A DNA stretch of 64,000 nt from Shouchella oshimensis. Its GTDB lineage: Bacteria > Bacillota > Bacilli > Bacillales > Bacillaceae_D. The stretch is from assembly GCF_002019765.1 (NCBI RefSeq), contig NZ_KV917380.1, positions 1,693,858-1,757,857 on the forward strand. The letters run 5' to 3'. The notes beneath the pieces were generated by a model, which saw only the letters and a list, made by a program, of their open reading frames with translations, was not told where the DNA came from and searched no databases. This document shows, piece after piece, positions 32,550-40,371 of this stretch (position 1 is its first letter; every line of letters starts with the position of its first letter). The position numbers and the translations under genes are program-made.

Positions 32550-33485
32550 GTGAACATTATTTTTATGGGGACCCCGGATTTTTCAGTCCCGATTTTAAAA
32601 ACATTACTTGACCATTATACGGTTATAGCAGTTATTACACAGCCTGACCGTCCAGTTGGACGAAAGCGTGTGCTTACACCAAGCCCTGTAAAAGTAGAGG
32701 CGGAAAAGCACGGCATTCAGGTATTACAACCAGAAAAAATTCGTGACGACTATGCAGACATTGTAGCCTTAAAACCAGATCTCATTGTTACAGCCGCCTA
32801 TGGTCAAATTGTACCGAGAGCCCTACTTGATGCACCTGAGCTTGGCTGTATTAATGTTCATGCATCGTTACTTCCAAAATACCGCGGTGGAGCGCCTATA
32901 CACCAAGCGATAATAGATGGAGAAAAGGAAACGGGCATCTCAATTATGTATATGGAAGAAAAACTAGACGCTGGTGATGTTATTTCCAAAAAAGCCATTC
33001 CCATTCATGACCAAGATGATGTAGGCACGATGCATGCAAAACTTAGTCAGTTAGGGGCTGAGTTGCTCATCCCGACAATAGAAGACTTACGTGAAAAACG
33101 AGCAAATCCTGTTCCACAAGTGCATGAAGAAGCAACCTTTGCGCCAAACATTCGTCGTGAACAAGAAGAGTTACAGTGGGACAAAACCGCACAGCAGCTA
33201 GCTAATCAAGTTCGAGGCATGCGGCCTTGGCCAGGTGCATTTACGTGGATGGATGGAAAACGTTTAAAAGTGTGGGCAGCTATGGCAACGGATGAACGAA
33301 CATCAGAACAACCAGGGGTCATTATTCGCGCATCAAAAGAAGGCATCTATGTGGCAAGTGGAGAAGGAACGATTCTTTGTTTACAAAACGTTCAGCTTGC
33401 AGGAAAAAAAGCAGTTGATGCCAGCTTACTTGCGCATCAATTTACTATTTCAAATCATTTAGGAGTACAGCATGACGAAGGATAA
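32550..33485 (+). CDS. fmt: Methionyl-tRNA formyltransferase
   Basis: Formylates initiator Met-tRNA using 10-formyltetrahydrofolate. The N-terminal catalytic domain has [10 protein letters not shown] and the active-site motif [16 protein letters not shown] (N and H about residues 106 and 108), with the catalytic aspartate near 144. The C-terminal OB-fold domain binds tRNA. GTG 32550, 8 nt after AGGAG, gives [11 protein letters not shown]; the GTG at 32541 overlaps that site. 311 aa. It overlaps rsmB by 14 bp. Confidence 0.96.
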   Translation: MNIIFMGTPDFSVPILKTLLDHYTVIAVITQPDRPVGRKRVLTPSPVKVEAEKHGIQVLQPEKIRDDYADIVALKPDLIVTAAYGQIVPRALLDAPELGCINVHASLLPKYRGGAPIHQAIIDGEKETGISIMYMEEKLDAGDVISKKAIPIHDQDDVGTMHAKLSQLGAELLIPTIEDLREKRANPVPQVHEEATFAPNIRREQEELQWDKTAQQLANQVRGMRPWPGAFTWMDGKRLKVWAAMATDERTSEQPGVIIRASKEGIYVASGEGTILCLQNVQLAGKKAVDASLLAHQFTISNHLGVQHDEG

Positions 33486-34824
33486 AGCAACCGTACGTGA
33501 AGTCGCAATGGATGCGCTAGTTAAGATCGAGAAGAACCAAGCTTATAGCCATTTACTCGTTAATCATACGTTAAAAGAAGCAGGACTAAGCCATCAAGAT
33601 ACAGGTTTATTAACAGAACTTGTTTATGGAACGGTTGCAAGACGGTTAACACTCGATTATTACTTAGCGCCATTTTTAACGAAAAGCAAGAAGAAGCGAG
33701 AGTTGTGGGTTGATGTGTTACTGCGTCTTTCTGTTTACCAAATGGTTTATTTAGACCGTATTCCAGACCGGGCCATCGTTCATGAAGCAGTGACCATTGC
33801 CAATAAACGAGGACATAAAGGAATAAGTGGACTTGTAAATGGTGTATTGCGCTCCATTCAACGCGAAGGCCTTCCAACGTTTAGTGCCATAAAAGATGAA
33901 GTGGCTCGCTTAGCCATTGAAACAAGCCATCCTGAATGGCTATTAAAAAAGTGGATAGAACAGTATAGCTATGATGAGGCAAGAGCAATGGCGTTCATAA
34001 ACAACGAGCCACCTGAAACGAGTCTGCGAGTAAATCGAATGAAAGCGACAGTGGAACAAGTCATTCGTAAGTTAGATGAGGAAGGGGTGGAAGTCGTTCC
34101 TTCAGTGCTCCTGCCTGATCTTGCTGTTATCGTAAAAAAAGGCAATCCATTCTCAACAGCCGCTTATCAGAACGGCTATTTTACAGCTCAAGATGAAGCT
34201 TCTATGCTTGTTGGCCTACTTGTGGGTGCTGAAGAAGATATGGATGTACTAGACACATGTGCTGCTCCTGGAGGGAAAACGACCCACCTAGCAGAAACGT
34301 TAAATGGAACAGGAAGTGTGACGTCTTTTGATTTACATAAGCAAAAGATTAAACTCATTCATGAACAGGTGACGCGTTTACAGTTACCGAATGTAACGGC
34401 AGATACACAAGATGCCAAAAAGTTAACAGATCGAATAGACCATTCTTATAACCGGGTTCTTGTTGATGCACCTTGTACCGGATTAGGTGTTATTCGCCGT
34501 AAACCAGACATTCGATGGTCAAAAACTGAAGAAGATATTAATCGCATTACACATACACAACAGCTTATTTTAGCAAACGCCAGCCAATTTGTGCAGCCTA
34601 CTGGTACCCTTGTGTATAGTACGTGCACGGTTGACCGTGAAGAGAATGAACGTGTTGTTGAAGCGTTTCTTTCAAATCATCCTTTTGTTGTTGATGAGGC
34701 GGCGTTTGACCGTTTACCGAAGCAAGTAAGAGAGAGGGGTCGTTTTGGTCAATACGGTTTAACCATTCTTCCGCAAGATTTTCAGACAGATGGATTCTTT
34801 ATGGTTGCTTTAAAGCGCGTGTAA
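33472..34824 (+). CDS. rsmB: 16S rRNA (cytosine-967-C5) methyltransferase RsmB
   Basis: Methylates C967 of 16S rRNA. An N-terminal NusB-like RNA-binding domain (about 1-145) is followed by the NOL1/NOP2/Sun methyltransferase domain. [12 protein letters not shown] is the SAM motif near 262-273, VDAPCTGLG carries one of the two conserved cysteines, and [11 protein letters not shown] carries the other, the catalytic one. 450 aa. ATG 33472 follows TAGGAG. In B. subtilis rlmN follows; here prpC follows directly. Confidence 0.95.
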   Translation: MTKDKATVREVAMDALVKIEKNQAYSHLLVNHTLKEAGLSHQDTGLLTELVYGTVARRLTLDYYLAPFLTKSKKKRELWVDVLLRLSVYQMVYLDRIPDRAIVHEAVTIANKRGHKGISGLVNGVLRSIQREGLPTFSAIKDEVARLAIETSHPEWLLKKWIEQYSYDEARAMAFINNEPPETSLRVNRMKATVEQVIRKLDEEGVEVVPSVLLPDLAVIVKKGNPFSTAAYQNGYFTAQDEASMLVGLLVGAEEDMDVLDTCAAPGGKTTHLAETLNGTGSVTSFDLHKQKIKLIHEQVTRLQLPNVTADTQDAKKLTDRIDHSYNRVLVDAPCTGLGVIRRKPDIRWSKTEEDINRITHTQQLILANASQFVQPTGTLVYSTCTVDREENERVVEAFLSNHPFVVDEAAFDRLPKQVRERGRFGQYGLTILPQDFQTDGFFMVALKRV

Positions 34825-34867
34825 TCATTGTACAAGGATAAGCCATTCAAAAATTGAGGTGATGGAT

Positions 34868-35614
34868 TTGGTAGAGAGCACGGCATTTTTAACTGACATT
34901 GGAAAAGTTCGCTCGAACAATGAGGATAATGGTGCAGTTTTAACGTCTTCATCGGGAACACTAGCGTTTGTTGCTGATGGTATGGGAGGCCATTCAGCTG
35001 GTGACGTGGCGAGTGCTATAGCCCTTCGAATTATGAAGAATAATTGGGATGAATTACCGGTTTCGTTGTCTGCAGTAGAAGCAGAGGCTTTTCTACAAGA
35101 AACTTTCGTTGAAATGAACCAAGCAATCTATACCCATGCTAAAGAAAATAAAGATTGTGAAGGGATGGGGACGACGGCTGTTGCTGCTTTTTGTACTGAA
35201 GACTATATTGCCATCGCTCATGTTGGCGATAGTCGCTTGTATTTAGTAACAGAAGAAGGATTAAAGCAGCAAACGATGGATCATTCCCTTGTTGCAGAAC
35301 TTGTGAAAAATGGTCAATTGTCCCATGAGGAAGCAGAAGATCATCCGCGAAAAAACATCGTTTTAAGAGCGCTCGGCACAGAATCTGTTGTGAAAGTTGA
35401 TACAGAAACCATAGCCGCTGACGCTATTCGTTTGTTAATGATTTGTTCTGATGGCCTTTCTGATAAAGTAAAAGATACTGAACTAGCTACAGAATTAAAC
35501 CGTGAGGATGAGCTGTCCCAAATTGCTAAGTCTCTAGTAGCACGGGCGAATGACCGTGGAGGCGAAGATAATATTTCTGTTGCGTTAGTACGATTTACAG
35601 AGGAGCTTGAGTAG
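34868..35614 (+). CDS. prpC: PP2C-type protein phosphatase PrpC (Stp)
   Basis: Mn-dependent serine/threonine phosphatase that reverses PrkC phosphorylation. The PP2C metal-binding motifs are present: VRSNNEDN, FVADGMGGH, AHVGDSRLY, and ICSDGLSDKV, plus GGEDNISVAL at the end. About 248 aa. The best start is TTG 34868 with GAGG at a proper distance; GTG 34859 and ATG 34862 lie too close to it, so the exact start is uncertain. prkC starts 1 bp after its stop, so phosphatase and kinase are co-translated. Confidence 0.95.
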   Translation: MVESTAFLTDIGKVRSNNEDNGAVLTSSSGTLAFVADGMGGHSAGDVASAIALRIMKNNWDELPVSLSAVEAEAFLQETFVEMNQAIYTHAKENKDCEGMGTTAVAAFCTEDYIAIAHVGDSRLYLVTEEGLKQQTMDHSLVAELVKNGQLSHEEAEDHPRKNIVLRALGTESVVKVDTETIAADAIRLLMICSDGLSDKVKDTELATELNREDELSQIAKSLVARANDRGGEDNISVALVRFTEELE

Positions 35615-35615
35615 C

Positions 35616-37703
35616 ATGATTGGAGAACGAATTGGCGACCGCTACGTCGTTTTGGACAGCATCGGCGGAGGTGGGATGGCGAATGTCTATTTAGCACTTG
35701 ATGTTATTTTAGATCGTCATGTCGCAGTAAAAGTACTTCAGCCTCAATTCTCAAAAGACGAACAGTTCATTAAGCGCTTTAGAAGAGAAGCGCAAGCAGC
35801 AACAAGTTTGAATAATCCTCATATCGTCAATATTTTCGACGTTGGAGAAGAAGAAGATCTTTATTATATTGTCATGGAGTATGTAAAGGGCCGTACGCTA
35901 AAAGAAGTCATTCAAGAAGATGGTCCTTTAGATATTGCCACTGCCCTTGACTATTTCAAACAAATTTTGCATGGCGTAGGACATGCCCACGCTATGCAAA
36001 TTGTCCATCGTGATATGAAACCGCAAAATATTCTTATTAGCGAAGATGGGGAAGCAAAAGTAACTGACTTTGGGATTGCTCGTGCAATGACATCCACGAC
36101 AATTACTCATACAAATTCAGTCATGGGGTCCGTTCACTATCTATCTCCCGAACAAGCTCGTGGCGGTCATGTGACGTACCGTTCTGACTTATACTCGTTA
36201 GGGATTGTTCTATTTGAAATGGTAACAGGAAGAATTCCGTTTTCTGGAGATACTGCTGTATCTATTGCAATTAAGCATTTGCAAAACGACATTCCATCGG
36301 CTAAGGAACTAGTATCGAGTATTCCGCAAAGTGTGGAAGACATTATAAAAAAAGCAACGATGAAAGACCCGTCACAACGGTTTAATTCTGCCGAAGACGT
36401 CATCTGGGCTTGTGATATGGCGTTAGATCCAAATCAATCCTTGCAGTTGCATACTCAATCAGAAGAAGCCGATGAAGAAAAGACGAAAGAACTACCGATT
36501 GTAGCTGGCTTTTCGAATAATGAAGATCAAGATAAAACGATTGAAATTCCAGTACAAAAACAAGAGAGTGTCCCAATAGAGGCAGTCAACCAAGAAGGTC
36601 CAAAAAAGGAAGCAGAACAAACAAAAAAGCCAGCGAAAAAGAAATGGCTGTGGATCAGTATTATTGGCATTGGTGTATTAATAGGGGCGTTTATCCTAGC
36701 GCTAACGTTGTGGAGTGAAGTGTTTTTTGTAGAAGAAACAACCATACCTGATGTGGAAGGAATGGAAGAGAACGAAGCAATTGATGAAATCGAAAACCAG
36801 CGGTTGATAGCAAACGTTGAGCCGATCTCAACAGATGAATATGAACCCGGACAAGTAGCAAATCAATCTCCACGAGCTGGTCGTACGGTGAAAGAAGGAT
36901 CGGAAGTTACTCTATATGTCGTAGCATCGAGAGAAGAAGTAACGTTAGATGACTACTCTGGTTATACGTTTACACAAGCGGAGCGTTTGCTTGAGCAGCT
37001 TGGTTTTGAAGTGGAAGAGCAGTCTAGAGAAGATAATAGTGCCCAAGAAGGAACCGTCATTTCACAAAGCCCATCAAATGGTTCAAGCGTTGTTCCAGCC
37101 GATACGACGGTGGTACTCACTGTTGCTGTTCCAGAAACCATTCAGCTAGATGACCTCGTCAATCAAACCGAAGAAGATGTTCGGGCGTATTTTAATGCAG
37201 AGGGCTTAAGAGGTACGTTCGAACGCGAGCATGATGAGGATATACCGGCAGGACGCGTTATTCGACAATCACCTGAACCTTTAACAACAATGGAACAAGG
37301 TGATCGTGTTGAAATAGTGTTATCCCGAGGACCTGAACCAAATCAACCAGATGAAACCCCTGAAGTTCCACAACAACCTGAAGGAGAAGTCGAGGACCCG
37401 GTAGCCGCTGATCCTGTAGAAGATCCTACAGAAGAAGAGGAGCCAAGCTCGGTCTATCGAGTTACACAAACAGTTGTTGTTTCAGAAGAACATCAATCAG
37501 AGGAACGTAGCTTTGCTGTGCGAATCGTCGCAACAGATGCTAATTCCCAAGGTGATGAGCGGGTTGTTATTGAAGAAACCATTACGACGACAACAGATTT
37601 TACGATTGATTTACGGGTCAGCCCAAGCTACCCAGGTTCGTATGAAGTCTTTATCGATGATGAGTTTAATCGAGAATCGGATGTGTATGAATATGAAGAA
37701 TAA
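35616..37703 (+). CDS. prkC: Serine/threonine protein kinase PrkC with PASTA domains
   Basis: Membrane kinase that senses muropeptides; it controls germination, cell-wall homeostasis and translation in bacilli. The kinase domain covers 1-270: ATP lysine K39, HRD 131-133, DFG 151-153. An acidic juxtamembrane linker leads to one membrane helix (about 345-367). Outside are three PASTA repeats (about 375-575; PDVEGM, SPRAG and SPSNGS are typical pieces), an acidic proline-rich linker, and a C-terminal Ig-like domain. 695 aa, longer than B. subtilis PrkC (648) because of the linkers. ATG 35616 uses an AGGAG inside the end of prpC. Confidence 0.96.
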   Translation: MIGERIGDRYVVLDSIGGGGMANVYLALDVILDRHVAVKVLQPQFSKDEQFIKRFRREAQAATSLNNPHIVNIFDVGEEEDLYYIVMEYVKGRTLKEVIQEDGPLDIATALDYFKQILHGVGHAHAMQIVHRDMKPQNILISEDGEAKVTDFGIARAMTSTTITHTNSVMGSVHYLSPEQARGGHVTYRSDLYSLGIVLFEMVTGRIPFSGDTAVSIAIKHLQNDIPSAKELVSSIPQSVEDIIKKATMKDPSQRFNSAEDVIWACDMALDPNQSLQLHTQSEEADEEKTKELPIVAGFSNNEDQDKTIEIPVQKQESVPIEAVNQEGPKKEAEQTKKPAKKKWLWISIIGIGVLIGAFILALTLWSEVFFVEETTIPDVEGMEENEAIDEIENQRLIANVEPISTDEYEPGQVANQSPRAGRTVKEGSEVTLYVVASREEVTLDDYSGYTFTQAERLLEQLGFEVEEQSREDNSAQEGTVISQSPSNGSSVVPADTTVVLTVAVPETIQLDDLVNQTEEDVRAYFNAEGLRGTFEREHDEDIPAGRVIRQSPEPLTTMEQGDRVEIVLSRGPEPNQPDETPEVPQQPEGEVEDPVAADPVEDPTEEEEPSSVYRVTQTVVVSEEHQSEERSFAVRIVATDANSQGDERVVIEETITTTTDFTIDLRVSPSYPGSYEVFIDDEFNRESDVYEYEE

Positions 37704-37726
37704 AGGCGCGTTTCTCGCGCCTTTTT
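37702..37726 (+). terminator. Short terminator between prkC and rsgA
   Basis: AAAGGCGCG (37702-37710) pairs perfectly with CGCGCCTTT (37716-37724) around a 5-nt loop, with five T at 37722-37726. The rsgA ribosome site follows at once, so partial read-through is likely. Confidence 0.8.
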
Positions 37727-37739
37727 AAGGAGGAGTTGC

Positions 37740-38621
37740 ATGCCGAATGGATTGATTATGAAGGCATTGGCAGGCTATTATTACGTATATGACAAAGGAA
37801 CCATCATACAGTGTCGCGCAAGAGGTGTGTTTCGTAAACAAAAGCGTTCACCCCTTGTTGGAGATCATGTAGAATATCAAGCGGAAAATACAACAGATGG
37901 CTATATTATGGATATTCAAGAACGAAGCAATGAACTTGTGCGACCACCGATTGCCAATGTTGACCAAGCGTTTTTACTGTTCTCTGTTAAAGAACCTGAT
38001 TTTTCAGCAGCACTTCTAGATCGCTTTCTCGTTCATATAGAGAGACAAGAGATCTTGCCAATCATAATCGTAACAAAAATGGATTTACTTACAGATGATG
38101 AGAAGGAGACTATTCAATCATTTGTTTCGCTTTACGAAAAAATTGGCTATCAAGTACGGTATACTTCCTCAAAAGTAGAGCTGGACTTTAGTGAGTTAAC
38201 ACCACTTATTAAAGACAAAGTAACTGTAATTGCTGGACAGTCAGGAGTCGGAAAATCGTCCTTACTTAACTTATTAAAACCAGGGATGAATTTAGAGACT
38301 AATGAAATCTCAAGTCATTTAGGGCGTGGGAAACATACGACTCGCCATGTCGAATTAATTGAAATCGAGCAAGGCTTAATAGCCGACACTCCGGGATTTA
38401 GCTCACTAGATTTTGAGCAAATGGAGCAAGAAGATTTACGCTTTTATTTTCCTGAATTTGTTGAAGCAATGGATGAATGTAAATTCCGCGGCTGTTTGCA
38501 TGATAAAGAGCCAGGTTGTGGTGTGAAGAGAGGGTTGGAAGAGGGAGAGATTCAGCAATCGAGATACACCAACTATCTCCAGTTTTTAGAAGAAGTAAAA
38601 AGTCAGAAAAGGAGATATTAA
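37740..38621 (+). CDS. rsgA: Ribosome small subunit-dependent GTPase RsgA (CpgA/YloQ)
   Basis: Circularly permuted GTPase that checks late maturation of the 30S subunit. An N-terminal OB fold (to about 65) precedes the GTPase, where TKMD (G4, 112-115) comes before the P-loop GQSGVGKSS (166-174) and DTPG (G3), the expected permuted order. The C-terminal zinc motif is CKFRGCLHDKEPGC. 293 aa. B. subtilis CpgA is also a PrkC substrate, which fits its position after prkC. ATG 37740 follows AAGGAGGAG. Confidence 0.96.
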   Translation: MPNGLIMKALAGYYYVYDKGTIIQCRARGVFRKQKRSPLVGDHVEYQAENTTDGYIMDIQERSNELVRPPIANVDQAFLLFSVKEPDFSAALLDRFLVHIERQEILPIIIVTKMDLLTDDEKETIQSFVSLYEKIGYQVRYTSSKVELDFSELTPLIKDKVTVIAGQSGVGKSSLLNLLKPGMNLETNEISSHLGRGKHTTRHVELIEIEQGLIADTPGFSSLDFEQMEQEDLRFYFPEFVEAMDECKFRGCLHDKEPGCGVKRGLEEGEIQQSRYTNYLQFLEEVKSQKRRY

Positions 38622-38623
38622 AG

Positions 38624-39268
38624 ATGATAAAAATAGCCCCGTCTATTTTAGCCAGTGATTTCTCAAGAATGGGTGATAATGTTAAAGAAATGGAGCATGC
38701 AGGAGCTGATTGGATTCATATAGATGTAATGGATGGTCAATTTGTACCACCGATTACGTTTGGTCATCAAATGGTAGAAGCGATTCGCCCGTTAACTAGC
38801 CTGCCCCTTGATGTTCATTTGATGGTTCAAGCCCCTGAAAATCAAATTGATTTTTTTGCTAAAGCAGGAGCAGATTGTATAAGTGTTCACGTTGAAGCAA
38901 CTAATCATTTACATAAAACGATTCACTCGATTAAACAGGCAGGGCTTAAAGCAGGGGTTGTCTTAAATCCAGGCACGTATGCAGACGTCATTATTCCTGT
39001 TATTCAGGATGTTGACTTCGTGCTTCAAATGACGGTGAATCCTGGCTTTGGCGGACAATCCTTTATTCCAACGACGTTAACGAATATTAAACGTCTACGG
39101 GCTTTAATTGATGAATACAAACTACCTGTCGATATACAAGTTGATGGGGGTATCAATGTGGAAACGGCAAAAGCATGCGTAGATGCAGGAGCGACTATTT
39201 TAGTAGCAGGGTCGTCCATTTTTCAAGCCGATCACTATGAGAAAGCGATTGCAGAAATTCGAGGATAA
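38624..39268 (+). CDS. rpe: Ribulose-phosphate 3-epimerase
   Basis: Pentose phosphate pathway epimerase interconverting ribulose 5-phosphate and xylulose 5-phosphate. TIM-barrel motifs: IAPSILASDFSRMG, HIDVMDGQFVPPITFG (metal-binding histidine and aspartate), DVHLMV, TVNPGFGGQ and the catalytic aspartate in QVDGGIN. 215 aa. ATG 38624 follows AAAGGAG; the frame stays open upstream inside rsgA but that is not coding. It is 2 bp after rsgA. The thiN gene expected next is not found. Confidence 0.96.
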   Translation: MIKIAPSILASDFSRMGDNVKEMEHAGADWIHIDVMDGQFVPPITFGHQMVEAIRPLTSLPLDVHLMVQAPENQIDFFAKAGADCISVHVEATNHLHKTIHSIKQAGLKAGVVLNPGTYADVIIPVIQDVDFVLQMTVNPGFGGQSFIPTTLTNIKRLRALIDEYKLPVDIQVDGGINVETAKACVDAGATILVAGSSIFQADHYEKAIAEIRG

Positions 39269-39476
39269 AGTAGGTCTGATTTTCTTTTCTCCCGCATACG
39301 CTAGAGTAACGACGGGTGGACACGTTCGGTGATAGAAAAAGTTCTATGCATAGGTAAAGAGCTAGTGAGGCGATTGGCTCTAGCAGGTGCGTCAGACCTT
39401 CATCTATTCGTAATGTGTACTCGAACGACATTTCTAGAGCAAGGGCCGGCTCAAATGCTCTTTAGGAGGAGGATCT
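39269..39476 (+). other. 208-bp gap without protein-coding signal, possibly structured RNA
   Basis: No credible reading frame is present where thiN lies in B. subtilis. Two nested complementary pairs are visible: AGGTCTGA (39272-39279) with TCAGACCT (39392-39399), and GCTAGAG (39300-39306) with CTCTAGC (39378-39384). Local hairpins TAGAA/TTCTA (39333-39346) and AATGT/ACATT (39412-39432) also occur. A CATACGCT at 39295-39302 weakly resembles a sigma-E -10. No named RNA family was recognised. Confidence 0.4.
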
Positions 39477-39557
39477 ATGAAATTCTATACGATCAAGCTA
39501 CCGAAGTTTTTGGGAGGATTTGTTAGAGTTATGCTTGGCTCGTTTAAAAAAGACTAA
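39477..39557 (+). CDS. spoVM: Stage V sporulation protein SpoVM
   Basis: A 26-residue amphipathic peptide. In the mother cell it recognises the convex forespore membrane, anchors the SpoIVA coat basement layer and is linked to FtsH. The translation starts MKFYTIKLPKFLGG and ends MLGSFKKD, differing from B. subtilis SpoVM at only a few positions; the helix-shaping proline P9 is kept. ATG 39477 follows a TTAGGAGGAGG site. It lies just before the rpmB terminator, as in B. subtilis. It is easily missed by gene callers because of its size. Confidence 0.96.
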   Translation: MKFYTIKLPKFLGGFVRVMLGSFKKD

Positions 39558-39600
39558 TCAAAAAAAACGCCTTTGCAACTGCAAGGCGTTTTTTTTGATT
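39556..39600. terminator. Bidirectional terminator between spoVM and rpmB
   Basis: An 18-bp stem (AATCAAAAAAAACGCCTT with its complement ending at 39600), with a short loop, has A8 on the left arm and T8 on the right arm. It can therefore terminate both convergent genes. Its arms overlap the stop codons of spoVM and rpmB. Confidence 0.9.
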
Positions 39601-39787
39601 AAACACGTTCTACTTTTCCGGATTTAAGTGCACGAGCAGAAACGTATACACGTTTAGGTTTTCCATCTACCATGATACGAACTTTCTGTACGTTTGCACC
39701 CCAACGGCGCTTTGTTTTATTCATTGCATGAGAGCGCTTGTTTCCAGAACGCGCTTTACGACCAGTAATATAACATTCACGAGCCAT
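39599..39787 (-). CDS. rpmB: 50S ribosomal protein L28
   Basis: 62-aa large-subunit protein. The sequence begins [23 protein letters not shown] and ends [12 protein letters not shown], typical of the zinc-free form of L28: only one cysteine is present, so no CxxC zinc ribbon. It lies on the minus strand between spoVM and yloU, exactly as in B. subtilis. The start follows AAGGAGGTG on the minus strand. Confidence 0.97.
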   Translation of the reverse strand: MARECYITGRKARSGNKRSHAMNKTKRRWGANVQKVRIMVDGKPKRVYVSARALKSGKVERV

Positions 39788-39848
39788 GTCAGTGGCACCT
39801 CCTTAAAAACAGTCTCGTTTTTCATCACGATGACTTAGTCACCCAAGT

Positions 39849-39877
39849 ATCTTAGCATAGCCATCAACAGAAAGCAA
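39849..39877 (-). promoter_or_regulatory. Promoter of rpmB
   Basis: On the minus strand TTGCTT (complement of 39872-39877) and TAAGAT (complement of 39849-39854) are 17 bp apart, with a TGC extension before the -10. The 5' untranslated region would be about 55 nt. Confidence 0.6.
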
Positions 39878-39911
39878 TAAGTAAAGACAAGTAAATCTCC
39901 TTGACTAAAAA

Positions 39912-39940
39912 ATGACTTTTAAAATGGTAGGTGATATAGT
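39912..39940 (+). promoter_or_regulatory. Promoter of yloU-fakA
   Basis: ATGACT (39912-39917), a 17-bp spacer and TATAGT (39935-39940) with a TGA extension, 48 bp before the yloU ATG. Confidence 0.6.
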
Positions 39941-39988
39941 AAGATATTGATACGTATGCACACTGTATTTTATTGAAGGAGGCAAACC

Positions 39989-40351
39989 ATGACTATTGAA
40001 TTGAAAACTCAGTTTGGCACAATTGATGTGTCTCAAGATGTCGTTGCAACTATTGCAGGAGGTGCCGCAATCGATTGTTACGGGATTGTCGGAATGGCTT
40101 CACAAAAACAATTTAAAGATGGGTTAAGTGACCTACTTGGTAGAGAGAATTTCAGACGTGGTGTTATTACGAGAGAAAACGGAGATGAACTCCATATAGA
40201 TATGTACATTATCGTCAGTTATGGTACAAAAATATCTGAGGTTGCGCATAACGTCCAATCAAAAGTTAAGTATCATTTGGAAAAAATGCTCGGACTTGAT
40301 GTAGAATCAGTCAATATTTTTGTACAAGGGGTTCGTGTGACGAATCCATAG
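39989..40351 (+). CDS. yloU: Asp23/Gls24 family envelope stress protein YloU
   Basis: Asp23 family protein of 120 aa. Staphylococcal Asp23 is a membrane-associated protein abundant under envelope stress; the exact role of YloU is not settled. The family core is visible in VVATIAGGAAIDCYGIVGMAS, DLLGRENFRRGV and YGTKISEVAHNVQSKVKYHLE. ATG 39989 follows GAAGGAGG. It directly precedes fakA, a conserved pair in Firmicutes. Confidence 0.93.
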   Translation: MTIELKTQFGTIDVSQDVVATIAGGAAIDCYGIVGMASQKQFKDGLSDLLGRENFRRGVITRENGDELHIDMYIIVSYGTKISEVAHNVQSKVKYHLEKMLGLDVESVNIFVQGVRVTNP

Positions 40352-40371
40352 GAGTAAAGGGGGAAGACAAG

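Noticed and set aside
39290-39302. Sigma-E-like -10 CATACGCT before spoVM
   Set aside because: No convincing -35 (KMATATT type) at 14 bp; mentioned only within the gap entry.
39329-39526. 65-codon + strand frame before spoVM
   Set aside because: It overlaps spoVM in another frame, lacks a ribosome site and matches no known family.
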